Source of the DNA: Serpula lacrymans var. lacrymans S7.9
Lineage: Eukaryota; Basidiomycota; Agaricomycetes; Boletales; Serpulaceae
Direction: 5' to 3'
DNA: 64,000 bases
NCBI RefSeq assembly: GCF_000218685.1
Contig: NW_006763294.1
Span: 1,932,126 to 1,996,125 of the forward strand
Position numbers and translations under genes: made by a program. Positions within the stretch are counted from its first letter, which is position 1. Each line of letters begins with the position of its first letter. Under the pieces are notes generated by a model, which searched no databases, was not told the DNA's origin, and saw nothing but the letters and a program-made list of their open reading frames with translations. Positions 48,554 to 59,125 of this stretch are shown here, piece after piece.

Positions 48554-49666
48554 CTAAAAGTTTTCTCTCTCTTCCTTTGTCATCTTTTCTAAGAATTCTC
48601 GGACATTGAATTGAGGCTTCTTTGTTTGTGCGTTTTTGCACTCAAAGCTCCTATGTCCTTTCTCTCTGCACCGGTAATATCATCCCTCAGTGCGGAATTT
48701 TGCTTTATCCACCTGCATCTTTTCTCCGCTACCTGTATAAGTGTAGCCAGTTCCATCTCTCTTCTTCTCTGTTTTTTGTTCCGAATTTTTTTCATTTGGT
48801 TTCCTTCCAAATTTGGATCCTTTCTTCTCTTTCTCACGTTCTCTCCAGATGTAGTCTATCCGGATGAGTTCTCGTTTCCATTCCTGGTAGTCTCTAGGAA
48901 TATGCCCTCCATAGGTTACCCGGTCTACCAAGGGTTTATTCATATTTTGTCTCAATAATGAGACCAGGAATTCTTCGTTCATCCTATTATTGTATCCTGC
49001 CCACCTTTTCTTTTCTTCAAACTTTTTGAAGAAGGCTTGAGCAGTTTCATTGTCCTGTCTTAGGGTCAACATTTTGTTTTTTGCAGTTTCTTTTTCAAAA
49101 TTGTCTTTAAATTTTTCTTCCATTTTGTCAGCGAAGAATGGCCAACTCCCATACGTGTGTGTGATGTCGAGCCCCAATTGTTGGGCATTGACTCTGTTCT
49201 CTAGCCAATCAGTTCGAAAGGCCGCGGCTTCCCCTTCTTTCATAAAAGATAGCACAAAGCTTATTTTTTTTCTATTGTCTTTAAAATAGGTGGTGTCATC
49301 TTCAAAATGTAAAAGTAAGGACTCTCTGAAAGCCCGGTACTTTTTCTTATCTCCTGAGAAGTTTTCTGGCTTCTCTAGTGCCGTCCTAGTTCTTTCTACC
49401 CTTTCTGGGGGTGATGTTATCTTTGTCTTTTTCAGCCTTTTTTCTAAAATGCTCACTTCTTCTAGTGCCTCGTCTAATTGGGACTGATATAGAAGGCGAG
49501 TTTCTCTGATTGCCTTCTCGACTTATTGTTTTACGTATGCCTCTAAGGAGACTTCTTTGGGCGGGGGAGTGTCTATTCTCGGTAATGAGTCCATCATTTC
49601 CCGAGTAAATGCATCGTCCATGCTGCTGGATTGCTCGGGCTGATCTCGGTATTCTAAATTGGACAT
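48554..49666 (-). pseudogene. Element A gag, broken
   Basis: ATG 49666 gives MSNLEYRDQPEQSSSMDDAF. An in-frame TAA follows VKQ near 49528. The main body reads RTRTALEKPENFSGDKKKYR, ISFVLSFMKEGEAAAFRTDW and EFLVSLLRQNMNKPLVDRVT. A second stop falls in the zinc knuckle, where element B has GLCYRCGEKGH and this copy has a stop, then YYRCREKGH, so the first cysteine is also lost. It ends with TAG at 48554-48556, two bases before the GGGTTTT motif, because of a 1 base loss relative to element B. Confidence 0.88.
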
Positions 49667-50060
49667 TTTCGAATTGGAGTTGTTGTGGTGGGGGAGTTTC
49701 TTGTTTTATTACGAGGGAAAGGCTTCTGATTGGTGTGATAACAGGGAGTGGGAATTGTCCTTTGAAAATGTAATCTCTGGTGTAAATGTTTTGTTCACCG
49801 ATCCAGATATAAAAGTCTCTACTGAGTATAGAAGGAGTTCACCAGTGATAAGCTGAATTGATACACCACTTCTAAGATCTCTAGTAGTCTATCTGTTTCT
49901 CTTTTTTGTCAAGGTGATCCTCTTCCTTTCACCACTGACTATGTATGTACTGTGCTATTTTTGTATTTTACAAATTTTATGTAAAAGGCTATAGTAGAAA
50001 AACTAGGTGTGAACAGTTGTCTAGTTTTAACCGGCTTTTTAGGCTCTCGGTTCTTCTCCC

Positions 50061-50090
50061 GACTGGCGGACACAAATGTGCGGCCTGGTC
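50061..50090 (-). other. Conserved leader hairpin, element A
   Basis: A 30 base hairpin on the minus strand: GAC/GTC and GGC/GCC paired, apical GCAC/GTGT with loop ATTT. It is preceded by CTCT and followed by GGGAGAAG, as in the other copies at 55039, 56457 and 59778. Confidence 0.75.
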
Positions 50091-50175
50091 AGAGGAAATA
50101 GAAGTTTAAAACTATGTAAAAATGAGAAAATTCTAGTGGTTCCACACCAAAGGAATTATGATAATATAATGGTAA

Positions 50176-50379
50176 TTAAAGGGGAATGATTTGGAAGGAG
50201 TCTTGGGAGGTTGTTGGTGAGACGTTGGCTGGGAAGAATGATAGAATGGTGTCTGGGCGAGTTGGGATGTGAGTTAATGGGATGATAGGTTGTGTGTGTG
50301 GTTGGTAGAGTGTTCGGAGTAGTGCAAAGATGATGATGATGGTGATGATGATGATGATGATAGCTGCTGGTACGTTCAT
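50176..50379 (-). CDS. Small membrane-protein ORF between the 5' LTR and gag, element A
   Basis: 67 residues from ATG 50379. A very hydrophobic start (MNVPAAIIIIIITIIIIFAL), partly made of an ATC repeat, is followed by a Pro/Thr-rich tail with RPDTILSFFPANVSPTTSQ. Element B has a frame in the same place with RPSTIVSFFPANVSPTES. The gene lies about 30 bases inside the LTR border and 510 bases before gag. Function is unknown. The predicted form is one membrane segment with a short cytosolic tail. Confidence 0.6.
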   Translation of the reverse strand: MNVPAAIIIIIITIIIIFALLRTLYQPHTQPIIPLTHIPTRPDTILSFFPANVSPTTSQDSFQIIPL

Positions 50380-50407
50380 AGACGGTACTTGTTATAGTTG
50401 TTGATTG

Positions 50408-50686
50408 TGTTAGATCCCTACACCTTATGCCAAACTAATGGAGGTGTAAGTTTCAAAATCAAGCAAGTAGTGTCAAGTATTGATATTAAGAGGTAATCAA
50501 TAACTGAGGAAATGTAGGTACATGAGTGTTGGTATATACACGTTTCTGAAGGTCAGCCATGAGGCGCTGACTGATGTTCTACGTCATAGTCTAGGCTTTG
50601 TCAGGTGATTGTCATGTGACCAGATATAACTAACTACTTGTTTTATGTAATGAGTCATGTGATAGTAATATCACGTGATTATGGGT
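50408..50686 (-). repeat. 5' LTR of element A, truncated
   Basis: Matches the first ~240 bases of 43474-43792 closely, then a shorter, diverged block through ATCACGTGATTATG. The outer end with TGTGACA is missing. Beyond it lies unrelated sequence leading into the kinase relic, so no target duplication can be read. Confidence 0.85.
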
Positions 50687-50754
50687 CGGTTAATAGATAG
50701 AGATTGCTGCAACCTATATGCACCAATTCAGAGCATTAACAATAATGAGGCATT

Positions 50755-52117
50755 TGAAATTTACCTTGGAAATCTGACAGAAACACTAAGCCTTGGGTAA
50801 GATGGAACAGAGCATGCTGCATGAAGCAGAGAAAATTTGTGGTGTCAAGCTGAGATTGTTATAGACTGTCCCTCAGGGATGCACTGTTGTTGTTGATATA
50901 TTTGGTGAAAGGCCCTTCAATCTTTTCTTCAAGTAAACCACAGCCTGAGGATCTTGTGTATTCTGGGGAACAGCTAAGGCTGAGTGGACAAAGCAAGGCC
51001 TTTCTTGAACCCTGACTTGTCAATTCAATTGTAAAGCAGGTCCATTGGGCTTCCAGCCCAATAAAGACAGTTTGCTTCATCTATTGTCTTGAATAACTTG
51101 TCTTTGATTGCCAGACACTTCTGGTTTTTAGATGGGGTTGATGCAGATACAGATGCACTAGTGCTAGGTGGGTCCCTGAAATACAGCTGCTTTGCTACAA
51201 TGCTTTGCAAGCCCAGGATCCTGGAAGTATTGGTGGATGACAACAACCAGCTTTGCTTGAGATGGATTGACACTAGGTGACAGGTCCTAAAAGTACCTGA
51301 GGCACTGACCATTGCTTTGGAGGCTGTATCTTAGATTTTCCAGGTCAGGGACGCTGAAAGACATTTCCATGTCAGAGCATGTTTTGTAAGTATTGGCCAG
51401 GTGTGACCTCAGTCAAGTTGCTGCCGTCTGCAAGCTAGTCAATGTTGCCTTTATCAAATAATTTGGAGCTTAAGCCGCCAGGTCCACATGCATGTTGGGA
51501 CTCATCCTCAAACAAATGATAAGTCAAGGAAATACCATGGAATAGCCAGAATTACTTATCACAGAGTCAAAATTCCTACAACATTTTAAATTATTGGAGG
51601 TTTTCATATGTGCAGATGTCTTCTTCTTTGACATGGTTGCAATGCAGAAAACCTACAAAAAAACAGCCCAATTAGGAACAAGTAGATGAAAGTTCAACAA
51701 ACTGACTGACTCTTTCCATGGGATCTTCATATACTGACACAGACATGGCTACTACTTCTTCATCAGGATTATGGGACTCCTTCTAGGAGAGTATATTTTC
51801 AAGAACATCATTTGACATGATAAGCAAGATCAACACTTTGACACTAGGATTGAACTTGGGCAGAGAATCCTTTTTTAAGGCTTGAAAGAAGAAGTCATGG
51901 AGAATCATGCATACAGCATTGGTTTGAGATAAGCAAGGGTCATACAAGAGGAACTTGGGTGCCTTGTGCATCTCCAATGATTCCAGGGAAAGATGGTAGT
52001 TGTGGGACCACTCACTCCACAGGAGCTTCAGGTTTTCAATAGCTAGTAAACAAAGTTGGCTGCATATTATAACGAGGGGGACACTAATGTCATATTCAAT
52101 ATTCTGTTGAAACATGC
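50755..52117 (-). pseudogene. Decayed alpha-kinase gene related to the transposon-borne kinase
   Basis: Fragments in three frames match the gene at 17400-20227 in the same order. Near 52080, IEYDISVPLVIICSQL matches IERDITVPLSIKCGQL. Then ILHDFFFQALKKDSLPKFNP matches LHDFFFRTSAKDNTPKFSP. Near 51190, IVAKQLYFRD matches IVAKRCFYRE, and AIKDKLFKTIDEANCLYWA matches AIKDELMKMLDEANCLYWA. Near 50930, LLEEKIEGPFTKYINNNSAS matches LLEEKINGNFVKYINNNSAA. Frameshifts and stops are many, and the glycine loop end is not found. No TIR was found around it. Confidence 0.85.
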
Positions 52118-52120
52118 TGC

Positions 52121-52464
52121 TGTCGATGATGAGAACTGCTGTTAGAAAACCACACACAAAAACAAACTAACACACAATCCTCCCAGATTCCACAGAACTT
52201 GTTTATGGGCTTTGCCTCCTAGAACAGTGGAGTGGTCTGGTTGTTCATGGGGTGGTACATATAACAATCCTTCAAAGTAAAACCCAGAGATGTATGAGTG
52301 TGGGTTTTGAGGAGGAGGGATAGTTGAATTTATAGAAGATAGGGGCTTAGTGACGAGTATAGATGAGCACTACCTTGCTAATTGTAGCACAAGGTAGGTT
52401 TGAGAACGACGAGGATGACGAGGTGACGAAGTTCCCAGTGATAGCAGGCTCCTGACGCACAAAC
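52121..52464. repeat. Dispersed ~340 base repeat, copy 2, uninterrupted
   Basis: Matches the outer parts of 42440-43473. It shows the empty target (GGGGTGGTA near 52246) used to prove the nested insertion in copy 1. It lies directly against the LTR starting at 52465. Confidence 0.85.
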
Positions 52465-52910
52465 TGTAGTGCTCAGAAGGACTCTAATTGAAAGGGATAA
52501 CAATGACTTCAAAAGTGGGGAGTGACGATGACAGCAATTAACAGTGGTAGCAGTGGGAAGAAAGTAGCAGTAGGACTTAAGATTAGAGAAGAAGTCTGGA
52601 CTCGAGTTCTTGTTTTTTTACAAGGTAAAATACAGGAGTTTATATAGTAAAAGAAAAGTAGGCTATGCACAGTATAGCTGTGCAAAAAGAATGAGAAAAA
52701 ACATGAAGGAAGGAATGTACGCTGACAAGTCCTGCGTAGGTAGTACAGGATAAGATTGTCAAAAAAAGGAAAAGAAAGGGATAGAACAATGAATGCTGTG
52801 AGTAATGTCATAGGGTTGTACAGCCATAAAGTAAAGTCCAATAGCAAAAAGAGAGCAGGAAAATCATGATGTCATGGGAAGATACAGTAAAAAAAGGGCA
52901 AGGCAAAACA
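52465..52910 (-). repeat. LTR-like unit, probable 3' LTR of fragment F
   Basis: A 446 base unit, TGTAGTGCTCAGAAGG at the left and GGCAAAACA at the right on plus, so TG...CA on both strands. Flanking 5-mers (CAAAC and CTATC) do not match, so it is not a solo LTR with a duplication. Minus-strand gag sequence lies to its right, which fits a 3' LTR. No polypurine tract is convincing. Confidence 0.5.
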
Positions 52911-53217
52911 CTATCAGTATCAACACAGTTCCTTTATTGTCAGTCAGGTATTCTAAAAAATATGTGTCCATAAAAATGATTCAAAAATAATCGCACTGTA
53001 AATGAATGTTCTGCTGAAAAAAAAGAAACTGGAGCCACCGGTCCACCACCTAGTCCAAATCCGACAGTTCCATGGCCTTACCAATGGACTGGTTGTGTTG
53101 GACCACCTGGTCAAACGAGGGGGGGAGAGGAGTAGTCCCAATTTGGAACAAGTGATTCCCAGGCAGCGTGTGGTAGGTGTAGCTGTAGCGAAGACGATGG
53201 ACAAAAGATAAGTGTAC

Positions 53218-53787
53218 CTAAGTGAATGGGACAGCGATGAACATGGGCAACGCAAGGGGATGAACCTTCTCCAGCTCAAAAACTACCCACCCACACTCCA
53301 ACCAGGCAAGACGAGCGACCAATGTTTTGATAGTATATGATGGTAGATTGACATCATAAACATGGACCTGTTTCCCTATTTGAACCGGCCGCCGGGGCTT
53401 TGCTGATATCAGCAGTGGCACGTGGTAGTCAACGGATCGGCGACGGAAGCGGATAGGAAGTGGTGACATCAGAAATGGTGGGGGTGCAAATAAGATGAGG
53501 AGGAGGAGGGTGGAGGTGACGAGGAGGTGAACTAAAATGGGGATCCAGAAACGACCGTCGGGTGAGAATAAAAACAAGAGTAAGGGACCCATGGTGGGGC
53601 TAGGCAAAGGAAGGGAAGTGAAGGAAACGACAAAAGCGAGGGCGCAATGCAATGTGTAGCCAGTGGCGACGCGAAAATTTGCCGAAATACCAAAACGCGG
53701 AAAGTACCGAATGGAAAAGCAAAGGTGAGCGTGACTGGATTGCCTAATAGAGGTGGTGCTGATCAGCCACAAGTTTGAAAAAGGCAA
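53218..53787 (-). CDS. Unrecognised open frame left of fragment F gag
   Basis: An open frame of 189 codons on the minus strand. A possible start at MGPLLLFLFSPDGRFW gives about 125 residues with a hydrophobic stretch (IPILVHLLVTSTLLLLILFA) and then a basic part (PIRFRRRSVDYH, ISAKPRRPVQIGKQVHVYD). After the TAG the same frame continues for about 55 codons with sense-looking sequence (LPGNHLFQIGTTPLPP) to another TAG. It sits where pol would be expected. I recognise no family. It may be an accessory retroelement gene or a chance frame. Confidence 0.35.
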   Translation of the reverse strand: MPFSNLWLISTTSIRQSSHAHLCFSIRYFPRFGISANFRVATGYTLHCALAFVVSFTSLPLPSPTMGPLLLFLFSPDGRFWIPILVHLLVTSTLLLLILFAPPPFLMSPLPIRFRRRSVDYHVPLLISAKPRRPVQIGKQVHVYDVNLPSYTIKTLVARLAWLECGWVVFELEKVHPLALPMFIAVPFT

Positions 53788-53858
53788 TATTAATTACTAT
53801 TCCACGTGGCACAGTGCCTGTGTGGCGCAAAGGCGAGTCTTTTTGAATATTTGCTTCA

Positions 53859-54837
53859 TTATTGACACCTGTCCATGCTACCAATCAACTTTGGTGCATG
53901 ATAGTGCCCTTGGTTATTTTTTTGGTGAGCAGCCTGTGCTCCGTTTGTACAATTTTGGGCCATGTGCCCCTCCTCGCCACAGTTGTAGCAAGTGAATCTG
54001 CGCGTCTGTCCGCCCTGGACCGTGCCGATATCCATAGGAGCTCCCCGCCCTGGTTGCAACCCAAATGGTTGGAACCCGTGAGAGTGATTGTGTTTTTGGT
54101 TTGATGACCCAGGGCTCCTGTGGGAAAAGTTGTTTTTGGTGGTGGTCCCGCCACCTTGATGCATTTTGCAGAGCTCTATGGCCCTACCTATTTTTCGAAC
54201 CTCCTCCGCTGCTTGGGAGAGGTTTTAACTCCTCATATCCTGCAGATAGAGCTGTTCTGCAATGTGGGGGTTCACATTGTGTTCCAGCAGTTCCACTGCA
54301 TGTTCATTACCTAAGCCCCCTTGGGTGGGGAGGGCCAGGAACCGGGTTACAAAATTGTCCGTCCTCATGTTTCCTTGTTTGAAGGAACAGATTTGTTGGC
54401 GAGCCCAGTCACGCTCAGCTTGCGGTTTAAGATATTTTTCAATCTCTACTTTGAGATTGTCCCAGGTAGGCCACACACCCGCGATGTAGTACTCCTGTAG
54501 TCTTACTTGGGTGTAATGACCCGCCGCAGGTCTTTTTAGTCGAGATAGCACCACAGTTGCTACCTCAAAGTCATCGGAAAATGCACCCCAATTTGCTTTG
54601 ACCCAAATTTGGAGTTTGATCCACCATTTGGCAAATCGCGCTCTGTCTCCTTCAAAGGTGCCAGGGTCAGCGACGACTTCAACTTTCTTGTTGAATTTCT
54701 TCTCAACTAAGGGGGCTGCTGCAGGGGGGTTTGCCTGGAGCTCGGCGAGTTGCGTAGTTAACGCCAAAATCTGTGCACACATGTTGTACAACAGAGTGTT
54801 GACGTCAGGAGTTTGCGACGACATGTCAACTTGTTCT
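53859..54837 (-). pseudogene. Gag of Ty3/gypsy fragment F, one nonsense codon
   Basis: The frame from MSSQTPDVNTLLYNMCAQIL runs through ADPGTFEGDRARFAKWWIKL, WPTWDNLKVEIEKYL and RTDNFVTRFLALPTQGGL to a single TAA at about 54225. The same frame then continues NLSQAAEEVRKIGRAIELCK to the zinc knuckle CYNCGEEGHMAQNC (near 53960) and a stop at 53859. One base change would account for the break. No pol follows, so the element is deleted to the left. Confidence 0.85.
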
Positions 54838-55038
54838 GTTTGTAAAGTAAAAAAAAAGTAACTGGGGGTCCCCACTTGCTATCTGCGGATCTACCTCTTC
54901 CCGGCTAAGTATTGGATCTCAATCTCCGACTACCCACACTATAGTATTTGAAATGTATGTAAAAAGTATTCGTAACAAACCCTGGTCCAAACAGTTGTCA
55001 GGGTGTGGCCCGCTTGTTAAGCTATCAGCCCTTCTCCA

Positions 55039-55068
55039 GACTGGCGGAGGCAAATGCCCAGCCTGGTC
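55039..55068 (-). other. Conserved leader hairpin, fragment F
   Basis: Same 30 base fold on minus: GAC/GTC, GGC/GCC, apical GGGC/GCCT with loop ATTT. The apical stem differs from element A at paired positions. Followed by TGGAGAAG. Confidence 0.75.
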
Positions 55069-55328
55069 AGAGGAAAGAGAAAGTGAAGATTTATATGTAA
55101 ATTCTAATCAACGATAGTTCCACACTATTGCTGAGCTAAAGTACTCCCCTTAATACTGGGGGCCATGTATCAATAATTATTGTTTCTTCTCCCAATGCAC
55201 TACAAGGCTGTCGCTAGGAGTGCACCTATCTGCTATGCAGCATATTCCCAAACAATAATTCTATCCCCTTAACCCTGGGGTCCGGGTTTGCACAATGTGC
55301 GGGAGAGTAGAGAGAGCGAGTCCTAATA

Positions 55329-55741
55329 TGACAACCAAGAGTTTATTACTCTGGTGCACAACTCAGACAAGCTATAGAGAGGATGATGAGGGGGTGCTTA
55401 CCCTTTAGGCTTCAACAAGTTAGTTGTGAGGATACAACAGGAGGACTCGCTGAGGAGTCTCCTTGATCTATTGGTCTATATATACTACTACAGGTTTGTT
55501 TGTACATGTGTACTGTACAGTTGATAGAGGCAGTGGCTGATGATGTTATGGGGCCTAGCCCGTGTGACCAGCTCCACTGTGTGAGAGACTTGTAGCTAAA
55601 ATAAGAAGAAAGGCAGTGCAGCGCGAGAAATAGGTGTTTGAACAAAAGGGAAAGTGCTGCATGGCACAATGTGAGAAAACTACAGTAAAAGGTTAAAGAG
55701 GAGAATAAAAATTAAAGGTCCAAAAATGTGTCATTGTAACA
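55329..55741 (-). mobile_element. LTR, family E, copy 3 (reverse), possible 5' LTR of fragment F
   Basis: The reverse complement reads TGTTACAATGACACATTTTT...CTCTTGGTTGTCA and matches 42772-43188. Flanks TAATA and ATTAG do not match, so it is not a clean solo LTR. The F leader and gag lie to its left in the right orientation. It abuts a protease relic on its right. Confidence 0.75.
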
Positions 55742-55742
55742 A

Positions 55743-56060
55743 TTAGACAGCGGCTGTACTGGGAGTTGCATAGACTCAAAATTTGTCGAAGAACAAGGAT
55801 ATGAAAGACAAAGAATTCCTAGACCAATTCCAGTCTACAATGCTGATGGTACCCTTAATTGGGATGGAAGTATTAAAGAATTCATTGGACTATTAGTGGA
55901 GATAGATAACCATGCCAAAAAACTCTAATTGGCAGTGACCAATCTTTGAACTGGCCGGATGTTCTTAGGCCACGGATGGTTAAAGAAACATGATCCCATA
56001 ATAGACTGGAATAAGTCAAAAATCGAATTGGACAGATGTCCAAGCGAATGCAATATAATG
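55743..56060 (+). pseudogene. Gypsy aspartic protease fragment
   Basis: The plus-strand frame reads LDSGCTGSCIDSKFVEEQGY, RIPRPIPVYNADGTLN and RMFLGHGWLKKHDPIIDWNK. It is close to elements A and B over the protease domain, but with stops after KKL and before TGRMF. It is an orphan piece cut at both ends. Confidence 0.88.
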
Positions 56061-56456
56061 GTATGGGGTAGCATATCTGGGTTGGTCTCTCTCCAAGCAT
56101 CGAAAGACGTCTTTGTTTATTGGTGGTTCTGAAAACAGGAGGGGGGATCTGGTGTCTCCTGTTTTGGTTCTTGTTTTGGTTCTGGAGTAGGATCTAGAAA
56201 CAACCAGATGCTACGTGGTTCTTTGGCAAAGGGCATATAAAATAGTTACCCAGATGGCAAATCTGGATCAACACATTGTTTATAAGTTCCCTTTTTCTGT
56301 CTTTTTCTTTTCTGGTAAAGGGATCCTCTTCTGTTCCCTACTACCGTGTATGTAAAACTATTCTAAAAAAAATCTAACTAAGAAACTATCGTAAATGCTG
56401 TGGTCCAAATGGTTATCTCAGTTTAACTCGCTTCTTAGGCTGTTGGTTCTTCTCCC

Positions 56457-56486
56457 AACTGGCAAACACAAGTGCGTGGCCCGGTC
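56457..56486 (-). other. Conserved leader hairpin, fragment D
   Basis: Same 30 base fold on minus: GAC/GTT, GGC/GCC, apical ACGC/GTGT with loop ACTT. Flanked by CTCT and GGGAGAAG. It belongs to a leader whose LTR is probably 57605-57963. Confidence 0.7.
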
Positions 56487-56509
56487 AGAGGAAAGCGAAA
56501 GGGTAAATG

Positions 56510-57314
56510 CATCAGGAAAAATGGGGGTAGCTATATAGAGCTCTATAGCACTATAAGTACTCATAAAGCTGTTATAGTGGTCAAACCTGTTATAGAACCT
56601 CTGCCATCTATAGAGCCTCATATCCCTCGTAAATGCTCTTATAGATGTTGGAAATTGTTGTGTGGCTGATAAAAAAAAATCAACACAGACAAGATTTGAA
56701 CTCTCAACCTACTAGTCAGCTTTTGCATGACTAAGCAGCCTATAGCCACACATCATATTTATCCACTACATCATGAGAGCTTATAAAATATATCATACAG
56801 GTGTTATATATTGACCTTTCATGGACTTGGATTATTGTTTTACTCATTGTCACTACTTATATTTGGATAAATCATTATTCTTATTTTATAAATATCAATA
56901 TCAAAGATACAAACTACTATCTCACTAATACAGGCTATATAATTAATGAATACTGTATGATTTATTAGCCCTTTTAAGCACCTTGAACTATATTTTAACT
57001 ATGACCTTCACAGCTATAGGAGCCATGTAGGCTGCTATAGGCTATAAGAGCACTTATAGTACCTTGCCTATAATAATATACTTGACTTCAAACACTTTTG
57101 GCCTCTTTCTATTACTGAACAAGTTTATTAGATTAATCCAGAGTTTGGGCAAATTATAGATACTTCTCCCCTTGATTAAGATTTTGCCTACTACTATGCT
57201 ATAAGAGCTATAAGAGCTATGATTGCACTGATAGTACTATAGTTTCTATGAATGCATTTATATATATAGGTGGTGGCTATATAGCGCTATATAGCAAAAG
57301 GGTTTTTCCTGATG
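56510..57314. mobile_element. MITE-like insertion with a tRNA-like segment
   Basis: 805 bases beginning CATCAGGAAAAA and ending TTTTTCCTGATG. The ends extend imperfectly into GCTATATAGCGCTATATAGC-type inverted repeats. It is AT-rich and has no coding capacity. It separates the hairpin of fragment D from its LTR. Target duplication unclear. Confidence 0.65.
56681..56755 (-). other. tRNA-like segment in the MITE
   Basis: On minus, a TGTGGCTATAGGCTGCTTAG start, a B-box-like GAGTTCAAATC and a downstream run of nine T's (at 56672-56680) look like a polymerase III unit. A full cloverleaf could not be closed, so this is called tRNA-like only. Confidence 0.35.
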
Positions 57315-57604
57315 TGTACGTAAAGAAAGTAACTAATAAAACCTCAGTGACTCCACGTCACTTTGGTCTCTAAGTACAGGATTTGTGGGGTGGACAATGA
57401 GAGAAAGGGGGGTTGTTTCAAATGAGGAGTTGGAGGGTGTGGGTTGGATAAAAGTTAGGATGGTGGATGATCAAGGAATAGGTGATGTGATGGGTGTGGG
57501 TGGTATAGTGAAAAAGAAGTAAAGTTTGAGTAAAAGGAAAAATAGGAGAGTGGTGGCGGGAATTAGGATTATGATGAGTGTGGCCTCCGTTTGACTCATT
57601 CAAC

Positions 57605-57963
57605 TGTGTGCTATACTAGCTTTTGATTATATAATGACCTTCACTATACCGAGCTAATGGAGTGAAGATGTCAATCTACTAGCAGGTAGTTGAACTAAGT
57701 TATATAGAGGAAATCGAAAGCTAAGGTATGTACACTGGAGACTACCTACTTATATATGTAAAGACATGCATCAGCCTTGAGGCGCTGACTGAGAAACATG
57801 AGGATAAGGTGAGGATGATGAGTAATGTAGTCATGTGACTTAAGGTCATATGACGAGATAAGATAATATTACTATGTGATTAGATATGGCGATATTAGTG
57901 CTTCCACTTCTGAGTTGGATGGATAAGATGAAAGATTAGGCTGCGGAGCCTGAGATTGTGACA
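57605..57963 (-). repeat. LTR of fragment D
   Basis: Plus-strand TGTGTGCTATACTAGC to GAGATTGTGACA. It shares TGAGGCGCTGACTGA and the GATTGTGACA end with element A LTRs but is a diverged family. A frame on its left (57418-57603, minus) sits where elements A and B have the small membrane ORF, but resemblance is weak. Confidence 0.6.
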
Positions 57964-58037
57964 ATTCTTTTCCACAGAAGAGCTTATAGTTTCTACCTTT
58001 GATTACATATCCCTCATTTTCAATGCTGGTTGTAATA

Positions 58038-58385
58038 TGTCACGACTTGAGCAAGAGCGCTAGTTAAAGCGCTAATTTCTTTCTTCATTTTCTTTGATAT
58101 CTGATCACATGACAGACATAAGTTGTTAAGCTGCTGCTATTAGCGCGGATAACACAAATACCTAGTTATATCTAGTCACATGACAATCACATGACAGAAT
58201 CCAGACCATGACGTAGAACATCAGTCAGCGCCTCATGGCTGACCTTCAAAAACATATATATACTGAACACTCATGTACATACTTTTCCTCAGTTGTTGAT
58301 TACTTCTATATACTTTACTTGAACGCTACTTGTTGATTGAGAACTTGTCCCTCCGTTAATTTGGCAAAAGGGATTGGATCTTACA
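58038..58385 (+). mobile_element. Solo LTR of the element A family
   Basis: 348 bases, TGTCACGACTTGAGC...GGATTGGATCTTACA, flanked by TAATA at 58033-58037 and 58386-58390. Shares TCAGCGCCTCATGGCTGACC and CTCAGTTGTTGATTAC with the reverse complement of 43474-43792. Confidence 0.92.
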
Positions 58386-58390
58386 TAATA

Positions 58391-59125
58391 TCCCACAAGT
58401 GAGACGTACCAAGCTCCAGGATTGTTCCTGGGCTGAGAATAGACAATGCCTATTCCTGGTATATTGCACACTGTGACAGTAAAGTCAGTGTCAATCAAGT
58501 GAAAAGCCTTACATATTATGAGATCAATCTACCTCATCATGTCTGGCTGTGCTGTGTGGCAGAATTGTTGTCTCATTATTTTGTCAAGAAACATGTCATT
58601 GGAACAATAGGGAGACTCACATGTCCCATGTCATGTTTTCACATCATGTCCAATATTTGTGATTTCATTATCTGCATGCTATTTGTGAACAAAATACCTA
58701 TCAGTGTAGTGACCATGGTGCCCTATTTGCCCTATAATTATGTGCTGATACATAATAATGCAGGAAGAACATGGATTTTTCCAACTCTCCTTGCACAATG
58801 TTGACTGCAAGAATCTTCCAGAATGTTTGTACTAAGCAGGAGGTGATGGGGCTTTCTGGGAATCCACCTGCAAACATCAGGGCAAATATGCAAGAGTGTG
58901 GACCACAATCAGACTCATTGTCTTGTCCTTAAAAATTTGACTAAAATCATGTTACTGTTGGCATTGAAACAATGATTTCACAAGAGCACTTGCCTTCAAG
59001 ATATGGCAAAACCTGGAAGTGGGAGCATCAGGAGTTGTATCCTTGATAACACTCAACACATATTTCACCACTTTGTGATAATCCAACTCTTATACCGAGT
59101 ATACGTAGAGTTAGACTTCTAATTG
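58391..59125. other. Unassigned stretch between solo LTR and element B
   Basis: About 735 bases. A 101-codon frame at 58499-58804 has no family resemblance and no splice partner. I see no similarity to other parts of the window. Confidence 0.35.

Larger units (their letters stand above)
43474..50686 (-). mobile_element. Decayed chromodomain Ty3/gypsy retrotransposon A
   Basis: Minus-strand element. The 3' LTR is 43474-43792 (TGTTAGATCC...GATTGTGACA on plus) and the truncated 5' LTR is 50408-50686. The internal order from the 5' end is a small membrane ORF, a conserved hairpin, gag, a GGGTTTT site, and pol (protease, reverse transcriptase, RNase H, integrase, chromodomain). A polypurine tract AAGGAGGGGG (43793-43808 on minus) adjoins the 3' LTR. 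There are several stops in gag and pol, and a solo LTR lies inside the chromodomain. The outer ~35-100 bases of the 5' LTR are lost at a junction with a kinase relic. Confidence 0.9.

Noticed and set aside
53002..53211. Plus-strand 69-codon frame with a Lys run
   Set aside because: Overlaps the minus-strand sense-looking continuation; no support of its own.
57418..57603. Third copy of the pre-gag small membrane ORF next to the fragment D LTR
   Set aside because: The position fits, but the sequence is His/Thr-rich, lacks SFFPANVSPT and has no clear membrane segment.
58499..58804. 101-codon plus-strand frame between solo LTR and element B
   Set aside because: No family resemblance, no splice partner, and it lies in a repeat-rich region.
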